The notes beneath the pieces are model-generated. The model was not told the origin of the DNA, made no database searches, and saw only the letters and a program-made list of their open reading frames with translations. The translations under genes were made by a program, and so were the position numbers. DNA of 64,000 nucleotides. It comes from Marinomonas sp. CT5 (GTDB taxonomy: Bacteria > Pseudomonadota > Gammaproteobacteria > Pseudomonadales > Marinomonadaceae). Shown piece after piece: positions 1 through 9,228 of this stretch. The stretch covers positions 4,200,600 to 4,264,599 of the forward strand of contig NZ_CP025572.1 in the NCBI RefSeq assembly GCF_018336975.1, in the 5' to 3' direction. Each line of letters opens with the position of its first letter. Within the stretch, counting starts at the first letter, position 1.

Positions 1-241
1 CAAATAATTTATCATCAACATAAAGGCTATTATCCGTCCCGACCACAATTTCAATATTAGGGTCTGTGGCTGCTCGGTTATCATTAATCGACTGTGGTGG
101 CATAACAGGAATAGGGTCGGCCTTTTTAATTTGCCCCGCTACCATGAAAAAGACCAACATCAAAAACACCACGTTAATCAGTGGTACCATATTGTCATCG
201 TTACTGGCGTTTCTCGCGGCGTATTTTTCCCCTATCTTCAT
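1..241 (-). CDS. exbD: ExbD/TolR-family protein, second copy (partial, C-terminus outside window)
   Basis: Reading the minus strand from 241 gives an open frame to the window edge (80 codons seen) beginning MKIGEKYAARN. It has a single transmembrane stretch around residues 18-37 preceded by the NMVPLINVVF motif, the usual ExbD/TolR pattern of a conserved Asp/Asn-rich start of the helix. Note that the helix reads PLINVVF rather than the PLIDVVF seen in the neighbouring copy, so the proton-relevant Asp is replaced by Asn here. The start codon overlaps the stop of the upstream exbD in an ATGA (238-241), indicating translational coupling. The family forms the stator with ExbB that couples proton flow to TonB-type outer-membrane transport. 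The C-terminal periplasmic part lies beyond the window. Confidence 0.85.
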   Translation of the reverse strand, partial: MKIGEKYAARNASNDDNMVPLINVVFLMLVFFMVAGQIKKADPIPVMPPQSINDNRAATDPNIEIVVGTDNSLYVDDKLF

Positions 242-660
242 TCGGCCTCCGGCATGGCAAAGGCATTCGCAATAGATACTGTGTTTGCGCCATTCAGCTT
301 TAGTCGGTCCGCAAGATCCATTAAGCTCTGCAAAGACACACCATCTTCCGCTTTGATAATAAAAACACCCTCATTATGTTCAGAAACAAGGCTTTGAAAA
401 GCCGCTTGATCGTTGAAATTGATCGCCTGATCATCGATCCAAACCTGATTGTCATTTTGCTTTAAGGTCAGAATAAGATTGTCTTTTTCTTGCGGCAAAC
501 TTTGCTCTTCCGATGAGACAGATAAAGGTGTATCGACTATGCGCCAAGGCACAAAACTAGAGGTCAACATAAAGAACAACAGCAAGATAAACACCACATC
601 AATCAGTGGCGTTAGACTGATGGCATTCTTCCGTTTAGGTTGAGACAAATTAAGCGGCAT
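238..660 (-). CDS. exbD: ExbD/TolR-family biopolymer transport protein
   Basis: 140 residues, a normal ExbD length. A short cytoplasmic N-terminus is followed by one membrane helix (about residues 15-35) starting with SLTPLIDVVFILLLFF, which carries the conserved Asp needed for proton coupling in the family, then a periplasmic domain. It overlaps the 3' end of exbB by 11 bases and the next exbD by 4 bases, so the three genes form one coupled operon. Role by family: part of the inner-membrane ExbB-ExbD motor that energises TonB-dependent receptors. Two adjacent ExbD copies after one ExbB is a layout seen in marine TonB systems. No TonB gene is visible here; it may lie beyond the left edge. Confidence 0.9.
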   Translation of the reverse strand: MPLNLSQPKRKNAISLTPLIDVVFILLLFFMLTSSFVPWRIVDTPLSVSSEEQSLPQEKDNLILTLKQNDNQVWIDDQAINFNDQAAFQSLVSEHNEGVFIIKAEDGVSLQSLMDLADRLKLNGANTVSIANAFAMPEAE

Positions 661-1330
661 GCAACAACTCTTCGTCCGCTTTTTTGGCTAGTTGCTTGGC
701 CTGTTTGCTGGTAAACACCTGTGTCACAGCATCATTCATGTTATGAGCAATACGTTCCACTTTGCGTTCTAACCAACTTTGTAATGTGACAACAGGAATC
801 GCTACCGCCAAACCGACTGCCGTGGTTAGCAAGGCCTGCCAAATACCACCGGACAAGACAGAAGGATCCACTTGGCTACCTGCGCCTTCCATTTGCTGAA
901 ACGCGGTGATCATACCCAATACTGTACCGAGCAAACCTAGTAGAGGGCTCAAGGTAGCAATGATTTCCAATGGTCGAAGGTAAGAACGAAGTTGGTTTAG
1001 TTGATTCATGGCGCGTCGCTCAGCCTCTTCACGAATCAGATCAACTTGTGTATTCCCAGCCAACAAAGCGCGCATGGTGTAAGCCACTAATGCATCGATA
1101 GGACGCTTTTCATTAAGTTGCTCCAACGCGTTTTCCGCATCGTTTTCATTACGCCATTGTTCCAAAGCCAAATTACTGGTTTTTAGGCTTTCTGCACGAA
1201 GCGAGGAAAGCTGCCACAGTTTTAACAGAACAATGGTCAAGGCGACGACAGAAAATACCATCAGAATCCAAACCACAGGGCCACCAACCTGCAAGAAGTC
1301 GACTATTTTCTGCTGAACTGAATCTTCCAC
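650..1330 (-). CDS. exbB: ExbB/TolQ/MotA-family proton channel protein
   Basis: About 226 residues with the three-helix ExbB/TolQ layout: one helix near the N-terminus (GGPVVWILMVFSVVALTIVL), a long cytoplasmic loop, then two helices around residues 125-150 and 165-190. The LLGLLGTVLGMITAF segment is the hallmark of the MotA/TolQ/ExbB domain. The longest frame would start at a TTG (1342); a GTG at 1330 has a GGAG six bases upstream and is preferred. The C-terminal end overlaps exbD. The family forms the pentameric channel around the ExbD dimer and powers TonB. Confidence 0.9.
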   Translation of the reverse strand: MEDSVQQKIVDFLQVGGPVVWILMVFSVVALTIVLLKLWQLSSLRAESLKTSNLALEQWRNENDAENALEQLNEKRPIDALVAYTMRALLAGNTQVDLIREEAERRAMNQLNQLRSYLRPLEIIATLSPLLGLLGTVLGMITAFQQMEGAGSQVDPSVLSGGIWQALLTTAVGLAVAIPVVTLQSWLERKVERIAHNMNDAVTQVFTSKQAKQLAKKADEELLHAA

Positions 1331-1460
1331 GACACTCTCCAATGATTAAAAACAACTTACAAATAGTAGTCATTCTCAACAGCATTTTCAATAAGTAATT
1401 ACCTAAATAAAAAGACAGTCAAAAAGCTCATGAAGGCAATGAAGAAGAGTAAAAAAAGAT

Positions 1461-1492
1461 AAATGATCATGTTGGATTCAACATGATCATTT
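1461..1492 (-). terminator. Rho-independent terminator after corA
   Basis: A perfect 14-bp inverted repeat (AAATGATCATGTTG with a four-base loop) lies 30 bases past the corA stop. On the minus strand it is followed by ATCTTTTTTT, giving the U-run expected of an intrinsic terminator. Confidence 0.8.
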
Positions 1493-1521
1493 TATTTGAA
1501 AATATAAGAAAAGCCGCTTAT

Positions 1522-2475
1522 TTACAGCCAGCCACGGTGTTTAAAGTACCAATAAGGTGCAAATGCTGAACAGACCATCAAACCTAACGCGGCAGGATAA
1601 CCGTAATCAAAGCCCAACTCTGGCATGATTTTAAAGTTCATCCCGTAAATACTGGCAACCAAAGTTGGTGGCAAAAACACCACCGAAGCAATGGAGAAGA
1701 TCTTGATAATTTTGTTCTGCTCAATATTGATAAAACCTTGCGTTGAATCCATCAAAAAGTTGATTTTATCGAACAGGAAAGTTGTGTGAGACATCAAGGT
1801 TTCCACGTCACGCATCACCTCTCGTAACGTTTCTGAATAGTCTTGTCGATTAGGCAAGTGACGCAAAAGAAAAGAAATATTACGCTGCGTATCCATCAGA
1901 CAAAGACGAATCTTTCCATTACTGTCCTCTAGACGTGCTAATTTTTCGATAATAGTATCCAGCTCTGTTTCATTGTCTTCCAATACTAGATGACTTACGT
2001 CTTCCAACTGTCGATGAGAATCTTCTAGCGTATCTGCATGGTTTTCGACTTTATTCTCAAGCAAAGTCACCAGCAGATGAGCCGGTGAGTCGACAACAAT
2101 GTGGCCTCGACGAGCACGCATTCTCAATAATCGAAAGTCCGCTAACTCGGTCTCGCGAATAGTGATTAATCTGTCTTGTTGCAAGATACAAGCAACCGTT
2201 GAGGTCTTATGACGTCCTTCTGTTTGATTTAAAAATAGCGAATGCACATGAATGCCTGCTTGATCGACAAAACAACGTGCAGAAGCTTCGATTTCTTCAA
2301 CATCATCGGATTCAGGAAGATCCGTTCTTAATAATTCCTTTAACTGCAATCGCTCATCGTCATCGGGTTCTGCAGCATCAATCCAGTTCGCTTCTTTTTG
2401 AAGAGTAGTAAAATTCTCATCCTCTTTGGAAATTTCTTGAATTATTCCATTGCGAATTCTAAAAAATCTTAACAT
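1522..2475 (-). CDS. corA: CorA-family magnesium/cobalt transporter
   Basis: 317 residues, the usual CorA length. A long acidic, helical cytoplasmic N-terminal domain is followed by two C-terminal transmembrane helices; the first ends in the signature YGMNF (about residue 280), the selectivity motif of the CorA pore, followed by a short loop and a final helix ending in the basic tail WYFKHRGWL. The start has GAGGAA seven bases upstream. It stands alone, with its own terminator. The family forms pentameric channels for Mg2+ uptake. The sequence does not show which divalent ion is preferred. Confidence 0.93.
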   Translation of the reverse strand: MLRFFRIRNGIIQEISKEDENFTTLQKEANWIDAAEPDDDERLQLKELLRTDLPESDDVEEIEASARCFVDQAGIHVHSLFLNQTEGRHKTSTVACILQQDRLITIRETELADFRLLRMRARRGHIVVDSPAHLLVTLLENKVENHADTLEDSHRQLEDVSHLVLEDNETELDTIIEKLARLEDSNGKIRLCLMDTQRNISFLLRHLPNRQDYSETLREVMRDVETLMSHTTFLFDKINFLMDSTQGFINIEQNKIIKIFSIASVVFLPPTLVASIYGMNFKIMPELGFDYGYPAALGLMVCSAFAPYWYFKHRGWL

Positions 2476-2642
2476 GCGACTTCCTCGATATAGTCGGCCT
2501 TTATTTCAGCCTGATCACATAATTTGGCACGGCTCACAACCAGTAGAATAAACTCAAGATGTGTGTATTTTATGACGTTGGAATAAGAGTTTATGGTTGC
2601 AAGAGTACTTATTGTATCTCACCACCAATAGAAACAGCAGGA

Positions 2643-2677
2643 CAAAAAAAAGCAACTCAGCCTAAACTGAATTGCTT
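2643..2677 (-). terminator. Rho-independent terminator of the aap operon
   Basis: Inverted repeat with arms around AAGCAACTCAG / CTGAATTGCTT (one mismatch), about 90 bases past the ATP-binding-protein stop. On the minus strand it is followed by eight T residues. Confidence 0.75.
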
Positions 2678-2763
2678 AAAAAGACCTGTCCCTGGGAGGA
2701 GATGGTCCACTTCTTATCGAGTTGGATAAGAAACTTTAAATTTCATTGCTAAAACCAAAAAAA

Positions 2764-3507
2764 TCAATGCGCTAGAATTTGATCCAAGAAAACTTTGGCC
2801 CGCTCTGTTTTTGGCTTCACGAAAAATTCTTCTGGAGGTGATATCTCAATGACACTGCCCGCTTCCATAAAGACAATTCGATCCGCGAATTCTTTGGCAA
2901 AACCCATTTCGTGAGTTACACAAATCATCGTCATGCCGTCTTTTGACAATGAACGCATAATCTCCAACACTTCAGAGATCATTTCGGGATCAAGTGCTGA
3001 GGTTGGTTCATCAAATAACATAATGTCAGGAGACATAGTGAGCGCTCTGGCAATAGCAACGCGCTGCTGCTGACCACCGGAAAGTTGGCCTGGATACTTT
3101 TGCTCTTGATCACCAATTTTAACTTTATTAAGCAAATCACGCGCAATTTTATTTGCCTCAACCAATGGCATACCCAACACATGACGCAAACCAAAGGTGC
3201 AGTTATCTAACACCGTCATATGAGGAAAAAGATTAAAGTGCTGAAACACCATCCCTGTATGACGACGAATTTTCTCGATGTCTTTAACATTGTCACTAAT
3301 GGTGATATCGCAAATAGTGATATCTCCTTCATCGTGTTGCTCTAAATTATTAAGGCAACGAATCAAGGTAGATTTACCCGAACCAGAAGGTCCACAAATC
3401 ACAATGGTTTCGCCTTTGGCAACTGCTAAATCGATATCGCGCAGTGCATGATATTTACCGTACCATTTATTAACTTGATCCAGCTTTACTACTGTTTGTT
3501 CAGACAT
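2764..3507 (-). CDS. aapP: Amino-acid ABC transporter ATP-binding protein (AapP/GlnQ type)
   Basis: About 247 residues, a full-length single ABC domain: Walker [10 protein letters not shown] near residue 36, Q-loop [12 protein letters not shown], signature LSGGQQQR, Walker [12 protein letters not shown] and switch His in CVTHEMGFA. These are the PAAT (polar amino acid) subclass motifs. The ORF could start at 3519, but GGA lies directly against that ATG; the ATG at 3507 has GGA about eight bases upstream and gives [10 protein letters not shown], so it is preferred. Last gene of the four-gene aapJQMP operon, 12 bases after the permease stop. It hydrolyses ATP at the inner face of the membrane to drive amino-acid uptake. 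Confidence 0.93.
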   Translation of the reverse strand: MSEQTVVKLDQVNKWYGKYHALRDIDLAVAKGETIVICGPSGSGKSTLIRCLNNLEQHDEGDITICDITISDNVKDIEKIRRHTGMVFQHFNLFPHMTVLDNCTFGLRHVLGMPLVEANKIARDLLNKVKIGDQEQKYPGQLSGGQQQRVAIARALTMSPDIMLFDEPTSALDPEMISEVLEIMRSLSKDGMTMICVTHEMGFAKEFADRIVFMEAGSVIEISPPEEFFVKPKTERAKVFLDQILAH

Positions 3508-3519
3508 AATGCATTCCAA

Positions 3520-4638
3520 TTAATGTTTTGTGCGTTTGATACGTCGCTCTAGATATGCGCCGTACTGTGCAATAGAAAAACAAGCGATAAAGAAAAACGC
3601 CGAAATAACAATTGGACCTTCTGCATGAAGGCCAAGCCATTCCGCGTTATGAAAAGTCGCATTAATCGCCCCCATCACTTCTAATAAGCCAAGAATCATC
3701 ACCAAGGTAGTTTCTTTAAATAAACCAATAAAGTTGGTGATTAGCGCAGGGACTGAATTACGTAATGCTTGCGGCATAACCACATATGCCATCGTTTTCC
3801 AGTAGCCACATCCCATCGCATAGGACGCTTCAATTTGACCTTTTGGCACGGCTTGGATCGCACCACGAATGATCTCAGCTTTATATACAGCCGAAACGAA
3901 AATCAGCACGAACAAGACTCGGAACAATACGTCGATAGACACACCGCTTGGCAAAAAAAGCTGCAACACTAAAGACGCCATAAACAAGAAGGTAATCACA
4001 GGCACCGAGCGAATAATCTCGATGTAGCCAGTGCAAGCCCAGCGCAAGATGGGTAACTGAGATTGTCGACCAAGTGCCAACAAAATAGACACTGGCAAAG
4101 ATAAGCACATGGCAATAATGCCCAAGAAGAAGGTCAGAGTCAGACCACCCAACGCACTGGTTGAAATGTCTTCAAAGATAAAACCACCTTTAAGCAACAA
4201 CCAAAGCACAACAGGCAAAACGAGAATATAAGCCACAATCCATTTTTGCGGGATTCGTTGACTAAACAATAAAGGAAAGGCAAAAAGCCCAACAGCAAAC
4301 GCCGAATTCACTCGCCATTGCTCTGATTCAGGAAAAGGCCCATAGATGTAATAATCCATGTATTGTCGAATCGGAATCCAACACGCTGCTCCCGGTGCGC
4401 AATCTGCGCGGTTTGTTCCACTGAAGGTGGCGGAAAAAAACAACCAATCTAAGGCTTTTGGCAACAGTAAACACAAGAGTGCAATAAGAGCCAAAGTAAC
4501 TACACTGTCTAACCAAGTGTTGAAAAGGTTACGTTTTATCCACACCGTAACTCGACTAAAGCTAAAAGGAACCTCTTTTTTCGCTCTCGCTTCAATTGGT
4601 TTGCCAGTGATTTTTTCAATGCTCGCTTGATGATTCAT
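3520..4638 (-). CDS. aapM: General L-amino-acid ABC transporter permease AapM
   Basis: 372 residues, longer than simple HisM-type permeases because, as in AapM/BztC, an N-terminal membrane region (helix at ~35-68, then a long periplasmic-looking stretch) precedes the MetI-like permease domain (roughly residues 165-365). The EAA-like loop is visible around EIIRGAIQAVPKGQIEASYAMG, which docks the ATPase. One base separates its start from the aapQ stop, so the permeases are co-translated. It forms the membrane channel as a heterodimer with AapQ. Substrates of the Aap family are broad (acidic, polar and aliphatic L-amino acids); specificity cannot be read from sequence. Confidence 0.92.
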   Translation of the reverse strand: MNHQASIEKITGKPIEARAKKEVPFSFSRVTVWIKRNLFNTWLDSVVTLALIALLCLLLPKALDWLFFSATFSGTNRADCAPGAACWIPIRQYMDYYIYGPFPESEQWRVNSAFAVGLFAFPLLFSQRIPQKWIVAYILVLPVVLWLLLKGGFIFEDISTSALGGLTLTFFLGIIAMCLSLPVSILLALGRQSQLPILRWACTGYIEIIRSVPVITFLFMASLVLQLFLPSGVSIDVLFRVLFVLIFVSAVYKAEIIRGAIQAVPKGQIEASYAMGCGYWKTMAYVVMPQALRNSVPALITNFIGLFKETTLVMILGLLEVMGAINATFHNAEWLGLHAEGPIVISAFFFIACFSIAQYGAYLERRIKRTKH

Positions 4639-4639
4639 C

Positions 4640-5845
4640 TTATCGTCCTTTCAACTGCATAGCTTTGTTGAAACGTCCCATAATGGCCGCCAGTATCAGA
4701 TTCAAAATCCCATAACTCACCATCACAATCACAATGCACTCAATGGCTTGACCTGTAATATTTAAACTACTGCCACCCATGGTGCCCATAATGTCCATAA
4801 AGCCAACCACCGAACCTAATGCCGCGGCTTTTAATACGTTGATATAAATAGACGTCATTGGTGGAATAATAGAATGCAGAGCTTGCGGAATAATCACTTT
4901 ATTCATCACAATATTAGGCCTGACACCAAGCGCTAAACCGGCTTCCATTTGACCTTTTGAAATAGCCAAGATACTGCCTCGAATGACTTCTGAACCATGT
5001 GCCGCAGAGTAAGTACTTACTGCAATGATAAGCATTATAAATTCTGGAGGAAGCGTCCAACCATGCTTGAAGTTAAAGCCAACTAATTTAGGTGTGGTAA
5101 AGCTAACAACAGGCGTAAATACAAGGCTTGCCAACACCACCAAAACGACTGTCATAAGCAGTACAGAGATAATACGTCGCCCTGTTGTAGAGACTCTTTT
5201 TTTGACAAAAAAGCACAAAACAATCCATAACGCAGCAAACACTAAAGACGCCAACAAACCGTAATTCCATTCCACGCTAGGAATAGATAAACCACGATTT
5301 GAAAGAAACGACACATCACCAAAATTAAACGCCTGACGCACACTTGGCAGCATCAGCGACAAGGTATACCAAACTGAAATATGAACCAAAATAGGTACGT
5401 TACGAACATATTCAACAAGGCAAAGAGATACTTTAGACAATAAGAAATTCTGCGACAAACGCATAACAGCCAAACACAAAGCCATTACAGTCGTTAATAA
5501 GATAGCTACAACAGCAAACGCAATCGTATTGACCATACCGGCTGCCCACGCCATTAAATGCGTAGAGGTTTTTGGATCGTAGTGAATCAAGCTATAGCTA
5601 ATATCATAGCCTGCTCGCTGAAAAAGAAAGTCAAAGCCGCTAGTCAAACCCGCATCGCGCATATTGGTCGCAGCATTTAGGGCAAGATAGGTAATTCCAA
5701 AACAAATGACTGCAAAAAATATGAGCTGTATCAGAGTGTCTCGAACTTTTCGGTTATATAAAAAAGAATGCATAAACAACTGCCATAGATGGTGCTTACA
5801 AGTAGAGCTTTCAAACGCTAATGACAATGAAAAGCCAGCTTGCAT
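4640..5845 (-). CDS. aapQ: General L-amino-acid ABC transporter permease AapQ
   Basis: Up to 401 residues with about eight hydrophobic segments and a C-terminal MetI-like permease domain; the EAA-loop equivalent is HGSEVIRGSILAISKGQMEAGLALG. The 5' end is uncertain: an in-frame ATG at 5773 gives MHSFLYNRKVRD, which resembles the usual AapQ N-terminus, while the first 24 codons of the longer frame do not look like the family and have no clear ribosome site. It follows the binding-protein gene by 24 bases and partners AapM in the membrane. Confidence 0.9.
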   Translation of the reverse strand: MQAGFSLSLAFESSTCKHHLWQLFMHSFLYNRKVRDTLIQLIFFAVICFGITYLALNAATNMRDAGLTSGFDFLFQRAGYDISYSLIHYDPKTSTHLMAWAAGMVNTIAFAVVAILLTTVMALCLAVMRLSQNFLLSKVSLCLVEYVRNVPILVHISVWYTLSLMLPSVRQAFNFGDVSFLSNRGLSIPSVEWNYGLLASLVFAALWIVLCFFVKKRVSTTGRRIISVLLMTVVLVVLASLVFTPVVSFTTPKLVGFNFKHGWTLPPEFIMLIIAVSTYSAAHGSEVIRGSILAISKGQMEAGLALGVRPNIVMNKVIIPQALHSIIPPMTSIYINVLKAAALGSVVGFMDIMGTMGGSSLNITGQAIECIVIVMVSYGILNLILAAIMGRFNKAMQLKGR

Positions 5846-5869
5846 AGAGCAAACTGGCTCAAATTATGA

Positions 5870-6889
5870 TTAACGGAACGGGTAGGCGTATAACAGACCG
5901 CCTTTGGTATAAATGTTATTTAAGCCGCGATCAAACTTAAGCGCGGAATCCTTACCTAAGTTACGGTCAAAGATTTCGCCGTAGTTACCTACTGCTTTAA
6001 TGGCGTTGTAAGCCCATTTATCATCCAAGCCAAAGTTCTTACCTAAACTACCTTCAGTGCCAAGTAAGCGCATAACATCAGGTTTTGTGCTTTTTAGTTT
6101 TTCATCGACATTACTTTGAGTAACGCCCTGCTCTTCTGCTTCAATCAATGCCATTGCCGTCCAAGTGACGACTTGACGCCATTCATCATTGCCTTGTTTG
6201 ACATAAGCACCAAGTGGTTCTTTAGAAATACGCTCAGGTAAAATAACGTTTGCCGATGGATCTGGCATACCTTGGCGATCGGCTGCCAGTGCTGAAGCAT
6301 CATTGGTCACTGCATCACAACGATTCGCTAGATAAGCAGCGGTAGATTCTGCGCTACCCTCTACGATGAGTGCTTTATAACTTAAGCCACGCGACTCGAA
6401 ATAGTCGTTAATGTTTTTCTCGCTCGTCGTACCTGGATAAGTACAAATAGTCGCGCCGTCTAATTCTTCAATAGAATTCACACCTAATTCTTTTTTAACC
6501 ATCAAGGCTTGGCCGTCATAGAACCAAGGTGTGGTGACATCAACACCATTCAAACCATCACGTGTTGCGGTGAAAGTGGTAGAACGCGCCAACATATCAA
6601 TTTCATCTGTCACTAATGCCGTCAAACGGTTACGCGAGTTCATTGTAATGAACTCAACTTTAGAGGCATCACCAAATACAGCTGCAGCAACAGCTTTACA
6701 AAGTTCAACATCCAATCCCGTCCAATTACCTTTTGTATCAGGCGTTGAAAAACCCGCTTTACCAGGATGAATACCGCACTTCATGACCCCACGTGCTTTT
6801 ACTTCTTCTAGCTTGTCCGCTGCGTAAACCGAAGCACTAGCGGATAAAAACCCAGCACCAATGATCGCAGTCGCAATTAGTTTTTTCAT
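5870..6889 (-). CDS. aapJ: General L-amino-acid ABC transporter periplasmic binding protein AapJ
   Basis: 339 residues. A Sec signal peptide (KK, then hydrophobic core, cleavage after VYA at ~23) leads into an SBP_bac_3 fold; the CGIHPGKAGFS segment and the closing NYGEIFDRNLGK are typical of AapJ/BztA. It delivers amino acids to AapQMP. First gene of the operon; AGGA sits nine bases before the ATG. Its 270-bp upstream region carries two copies of a 9-bp motif shared with the iadA promoter, so it is probably controlled by the adjacent GntR regulator. Confidence 0.93.
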   Translation of the reverse strand: MKKLIATAIIGAGFLSASASVYAADKLEEVKARGVMKCGIHPGKAGFSTPDTKGNWTGLDVELCKAVAAAVFGDASKVEFITMNSRNRLTALVTDEIDMLARSTTFTATRDGLNGVDVTTPWFYDGQALMVKKELGVNSIEELDGATICTYPGTTSEKNINDYFESRGLSYKALIVEGSAESTAAYLANRCDAVTNDASALAADRQGMPDPSANVILPERISKEPLGAYVKQGNDEWRQVVTWTAMALIEAEEQGVTQSNVDEKLKSTKPDVMRLLGTEGSLGKNFGLDDKWAYNAIKAVGNYGEIFDRNLGKDSALKFDRGLNNIYTKGGLLYAYPFR

Positions 6890-6936
6890 TGTTGTAATCC
6901 TATATTGAGTTCCGATGTGACAAATAAAGAATACTT

Positions 6937-6977
6937 TGGATACATATCAATAGTCAATAATGAATAAATGGATACAT
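6937..6977 (-). promoter_or_regulatory. Paired operator-like sites upstream of aapJ
   Basis: TGGATACAT occurs at 6937-6945 and again at 6969-6977, 32 bp apart (about three helical turns), 48-88 bp upstream of aapJ. Read on the gene strand the motif is ATGTATCCA. The same motif in the same orientation and spacing precedes iadA. ATGTATCCAT is a near-palindrome of the size bound by FCD-type GntR dimers; assignment to the local GntR is an inference. Confidence 0.6.
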
Positions 6978-7160
6978 AAATTCAAGTAAATTACAGAATT
7001 TAGAACATACATAATTCAAAATAAGATAAGGCTAAGCCCAAATAAGGAGCATAGGTACAAGAAATTTGGTAGACGAATAACAATGCCTTCCTAAGGAAAA
7101 TCCCTAAGAAGACTATTGAAAAGACCATCGAGAAAATACATGCTGTTAATACTGGAAGGT

Positions 7161-7832
7161 TTAAAGTGAAGCGGTTTGACGACGTTTTAATTGCTGTGCT
7201 TTTAACTGTTCGGCCAGTGCATAAGCACTCATCATGATATGGCTTTCCAGCGCGTAACAAGCACCTTCTATGTCTTGGCGTTCACATCGATCTATCAATT
7301 CATCGTGTTCGCGCAATGAGCGCGGCGCATTACGGTGACTCAAAATAAAAGACTTTAAGCGCGCGTAATGGCGATGATGCAGGTCTTTGATCACATTTTG
7401 CATCAAAGGACGATTGGCTGGTTTATATAAGACTTCATGGAACAGATAGTTCAATGGCGTCCACTCTTCAGGTGCGCATTTTTTCAGACTTTCATTGATT
7501 TCACGGGCTTTTGCAATATCTTCAGTGCCCATTAAAGGAATCGATAATTCTAGCAATTTTACTTCAATTAAAGCTCTAAGCTCACATTTTTCAAGGAAAC
7601 TTTCCGGGGAAATTGTTGTAACCGTTGCCCTGCCTGTATCACGAATTTCAACCAACTCTTCTCCTGCCAATATCTGCAAGGCTTCGCGCACTGGTGTGCG
7701 GCTAACTTGATAAGTACTGGCAATATCCACTTGCGAAAGCGCCATACCTTCAGGATAAGTCCCGTCCAATATCTTAGATCGTATGTCTTCCGTAACTGAC
7801 AGTACTGCTTTTTGCTTGTTATTTTCGCTCAT
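7161..7832 (-). CDS. GntR-family regulator, FCD subfamily
   Basis: 223 residues. N-terminal winged helix (residues ~12-75) with the GntR pattern MALSQVDIASTYQVSRTPVREALQILAGEELV, then an all-helical FCD ligand domain (~85-210) with the metal-site style H-x3-(D/E) and His residues (LNYLFHEVLY, DLHHRHYARL, EHDELIDRCERQD). It sits between the amino-acid transporter and iadA, transcribed with the former's orientation and divergently from iadA. Paired motifs in both flanking promoters suggest it controls both, with an amino acid or dipeptide-derived effector. FCD regulators are commonly repressors relieved by ligand. Confidence 0.9.
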   Translation of the reverse strand: MSENNKQKAVLSVTEDIRSKILDGTYPEGMALSQVDIASTYQVSRTPVREALQILAGEELVEIRDTGRATVTTISPESFLEKCELRALIEVKLLELSIPLMGTEDIAKAREINESLKKCAPEEWTPLNYLFHEVLYKPANRPLMQNVIKDLHHRHYARLKSFILSHRNAPRSLREHDELIDRCERQDIEGACYALESHIMMSAYALAEQLKAQQLKRRQTASL

Positions 7833-7962
7833 GAAAGCCTATCTAATTGAGATTAATGAAGTTTCTGAATAAAACCGCATAAAATACGCACAAGATTTTA
7901 ACATAGAGTCGTTATATCTGCGACTGTAGACAAGAGAAATATAGACGATAGCAACTTGATTA

Positions 7963-8003
7963 ATGTACCCATTTAATATAAAAATACCAACAAAATGTAT
8001 CCA
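7963..8003 (+). promoter_or_regulatory. Paired operator-like sites upstream of iadA
   Basis: ATGTACCCA at 7963-7971 and ATGTATCCA at 7995-8003 are again 32 bp apart and in the same orientation relative to the gene as the pair before aapJ; one base differs between the two copies. The second copy lies 14 bp before the preferred iadA start, a position suited to repression. Confidence 0.58.
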
Positions 8004-8017
8004 TTATGGTCTTATAT

Positions 8018-9187
8018 ATGTTCACTCTCGTCAAAAATGCAAATGTGTATGCACCTGAGGCACTTGGTATCAAAGATATTTTGATCGCTGCGGGCAAAAT
8101 TTTAAAGATAGAAAGCAAGATTGATATCACAGGCATCGCTGATATCAATATTATTGATGCACAAGAACAAACACTCATCCCTGGTTTTGTCGATGGTCAT
8201 GTACACTTGATCGGTGGCGGTGGCGAAGGCGGTTATCACACTCGTACGCCCGAAGTGCTACTCAGTCATTTAACACGAGCAGGCATTACCACGGTTGTTG
8301 GTTTATTGGGAACAGACAGTGCAACGCGCCACAATGAAAGCCTGTACGCTAAAACAAAAGCCCTGACTACCGAAGGTGTAAGCGCCTATATGTTTACTGG
8401 CGGCTACAAGGTTCCAACCGAAACAATTACTCAATCAATTCAGCGAGATATTGTTTTTATTGACCGAGTCATTGGCTTAAAAACCGCACTTTCCGACCAT
8501 CGTTCTTCACAACCAACAATCGAAGAACTATCTCGCATGGCTTCAGAAGCCCGCGTTGCGGGTCTTATTTCTGGAAAGTGTGGTCGCGTTGTCGTACATC
8601 TTGGCAATTCCCAGAAAGGCTTTGGGCCGCTGTTTGAGGTAGTAGAACAGTCTGACATTCCAGTTTCTCAGTTCATCCCGACTCACGTCAATCGCACCGA
8701 ATTACTGGCAGATCAAGGTATGGAATGGTTGAAGCAAGGTGGTTTTGTTGATTTGACCGCTGGCATTAACCCAGACAAAGGTGCGACAGGCAGCGTTAAA
8801 GCATCCACGTTTCTCACTCGCTGCAAAGCACAAAACATTGATACTAGCCGAGTTTGCATTAGCTCTGACGGTAATGGCTCTGTGCCGATATTCAATGAAA
8901 AACGCGAGCTAATTGGTCTAAAAGTAGCGGGATTTGGCTCTTTACTCTATCAGCTAAAAGAAATGATTCAGGTCGGAAGTATGTCGATCACTGACGCGGT
9001 TATTCCTTTCACTCAAGCACCAGCTCAATGCCTAGGATTGGCAAATGACAAAGGCGAAATATCGCTCGGAAAAGACGCTGACTTCTTAATTCTTGATGGA
9101 AACCTCGATATACAACACACCTTTGCGAAAGGTGTTTGCCATGTAAAAGATGGCGTAACGCAAATAAAAGGCACATTTGAGGACTAA
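8018..9187 (+). CDS. iadA: Isoaspartyl dipeptidase (IadA type)
   Basis: About 389 residues, the usual IadA length, of the amidohydrolase superfamily. The first metal motif is DGHVHLIGGGGEGG, where the Gly-rich stretch and Glu are IadA-specific; later HVNRTELL and SSDGNGS provide the remaining His and the catalytic Asp. The protein hydrolyses beta-aspartyl dipeptides formed when isoaspartate-damaged proteins are degraded, freeing aspartate. An in-frame ATG 12 bases upstream (8006) is possible, but MFTLVKNANVYAPE aligns better with family N-termini. It is divergent from gntR and shares operator-like sites with aapJ, linking dipeptide breakdown to amino-acid uptake. Confidence 0.9.
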   Translation: MFTLVKNANVYAPEALGIKDILIAAGKILKIESKIDITGIADINIIDAQEQTLIPGFVDGHVHLIGGGGEGGYHTRTPEVLLSHLTRAGITTVVGLLGTDSATRHNESLYAKTKALTTEGVSAYMFTGGYKVPTETITQSIQRDIVFIDRVIGLKTALSDHRSSQPTIEELSRMASEARVAGLISGKCGRVVVHLGNSQKGFGPLFEVVEQSDIPVSQFIPTHVNRTELLADQGMEWLKQGGFVDLTAGINPDKGATGSVKASTFLTRCKAQNIDTSRVCISSDGNGSVPIFNEKRELIGLKVAGFGSLLYQLKEMIQVGSMSITDAVIPFTQAPAQCLGLANDKGEISLGKDADFLILDGNLDIQHTFAKGVCHVKDGVTQIKGTFED

Positions 9188-9190
9188 ACA

Positions 9191-9225
9191 AAAAAACTCC
9201 TTGCTCTATTTTGAGAGCAAGGAGT
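9191..9225 (-). terminator. Terminator between iadA and the DUF1127 gene
   Basis: Perfect 12-bp arms ACTCCTTGCTCT / AGAGCAAGGAGT with a six-base loop. On the minus strand the stem is followed by TTTTTTTG, so it mainly terminates the minus-strand gene ending at 9229, and may also act on iadA. Confidence 0.8.
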
Positions 9226-9228
9226 CTC

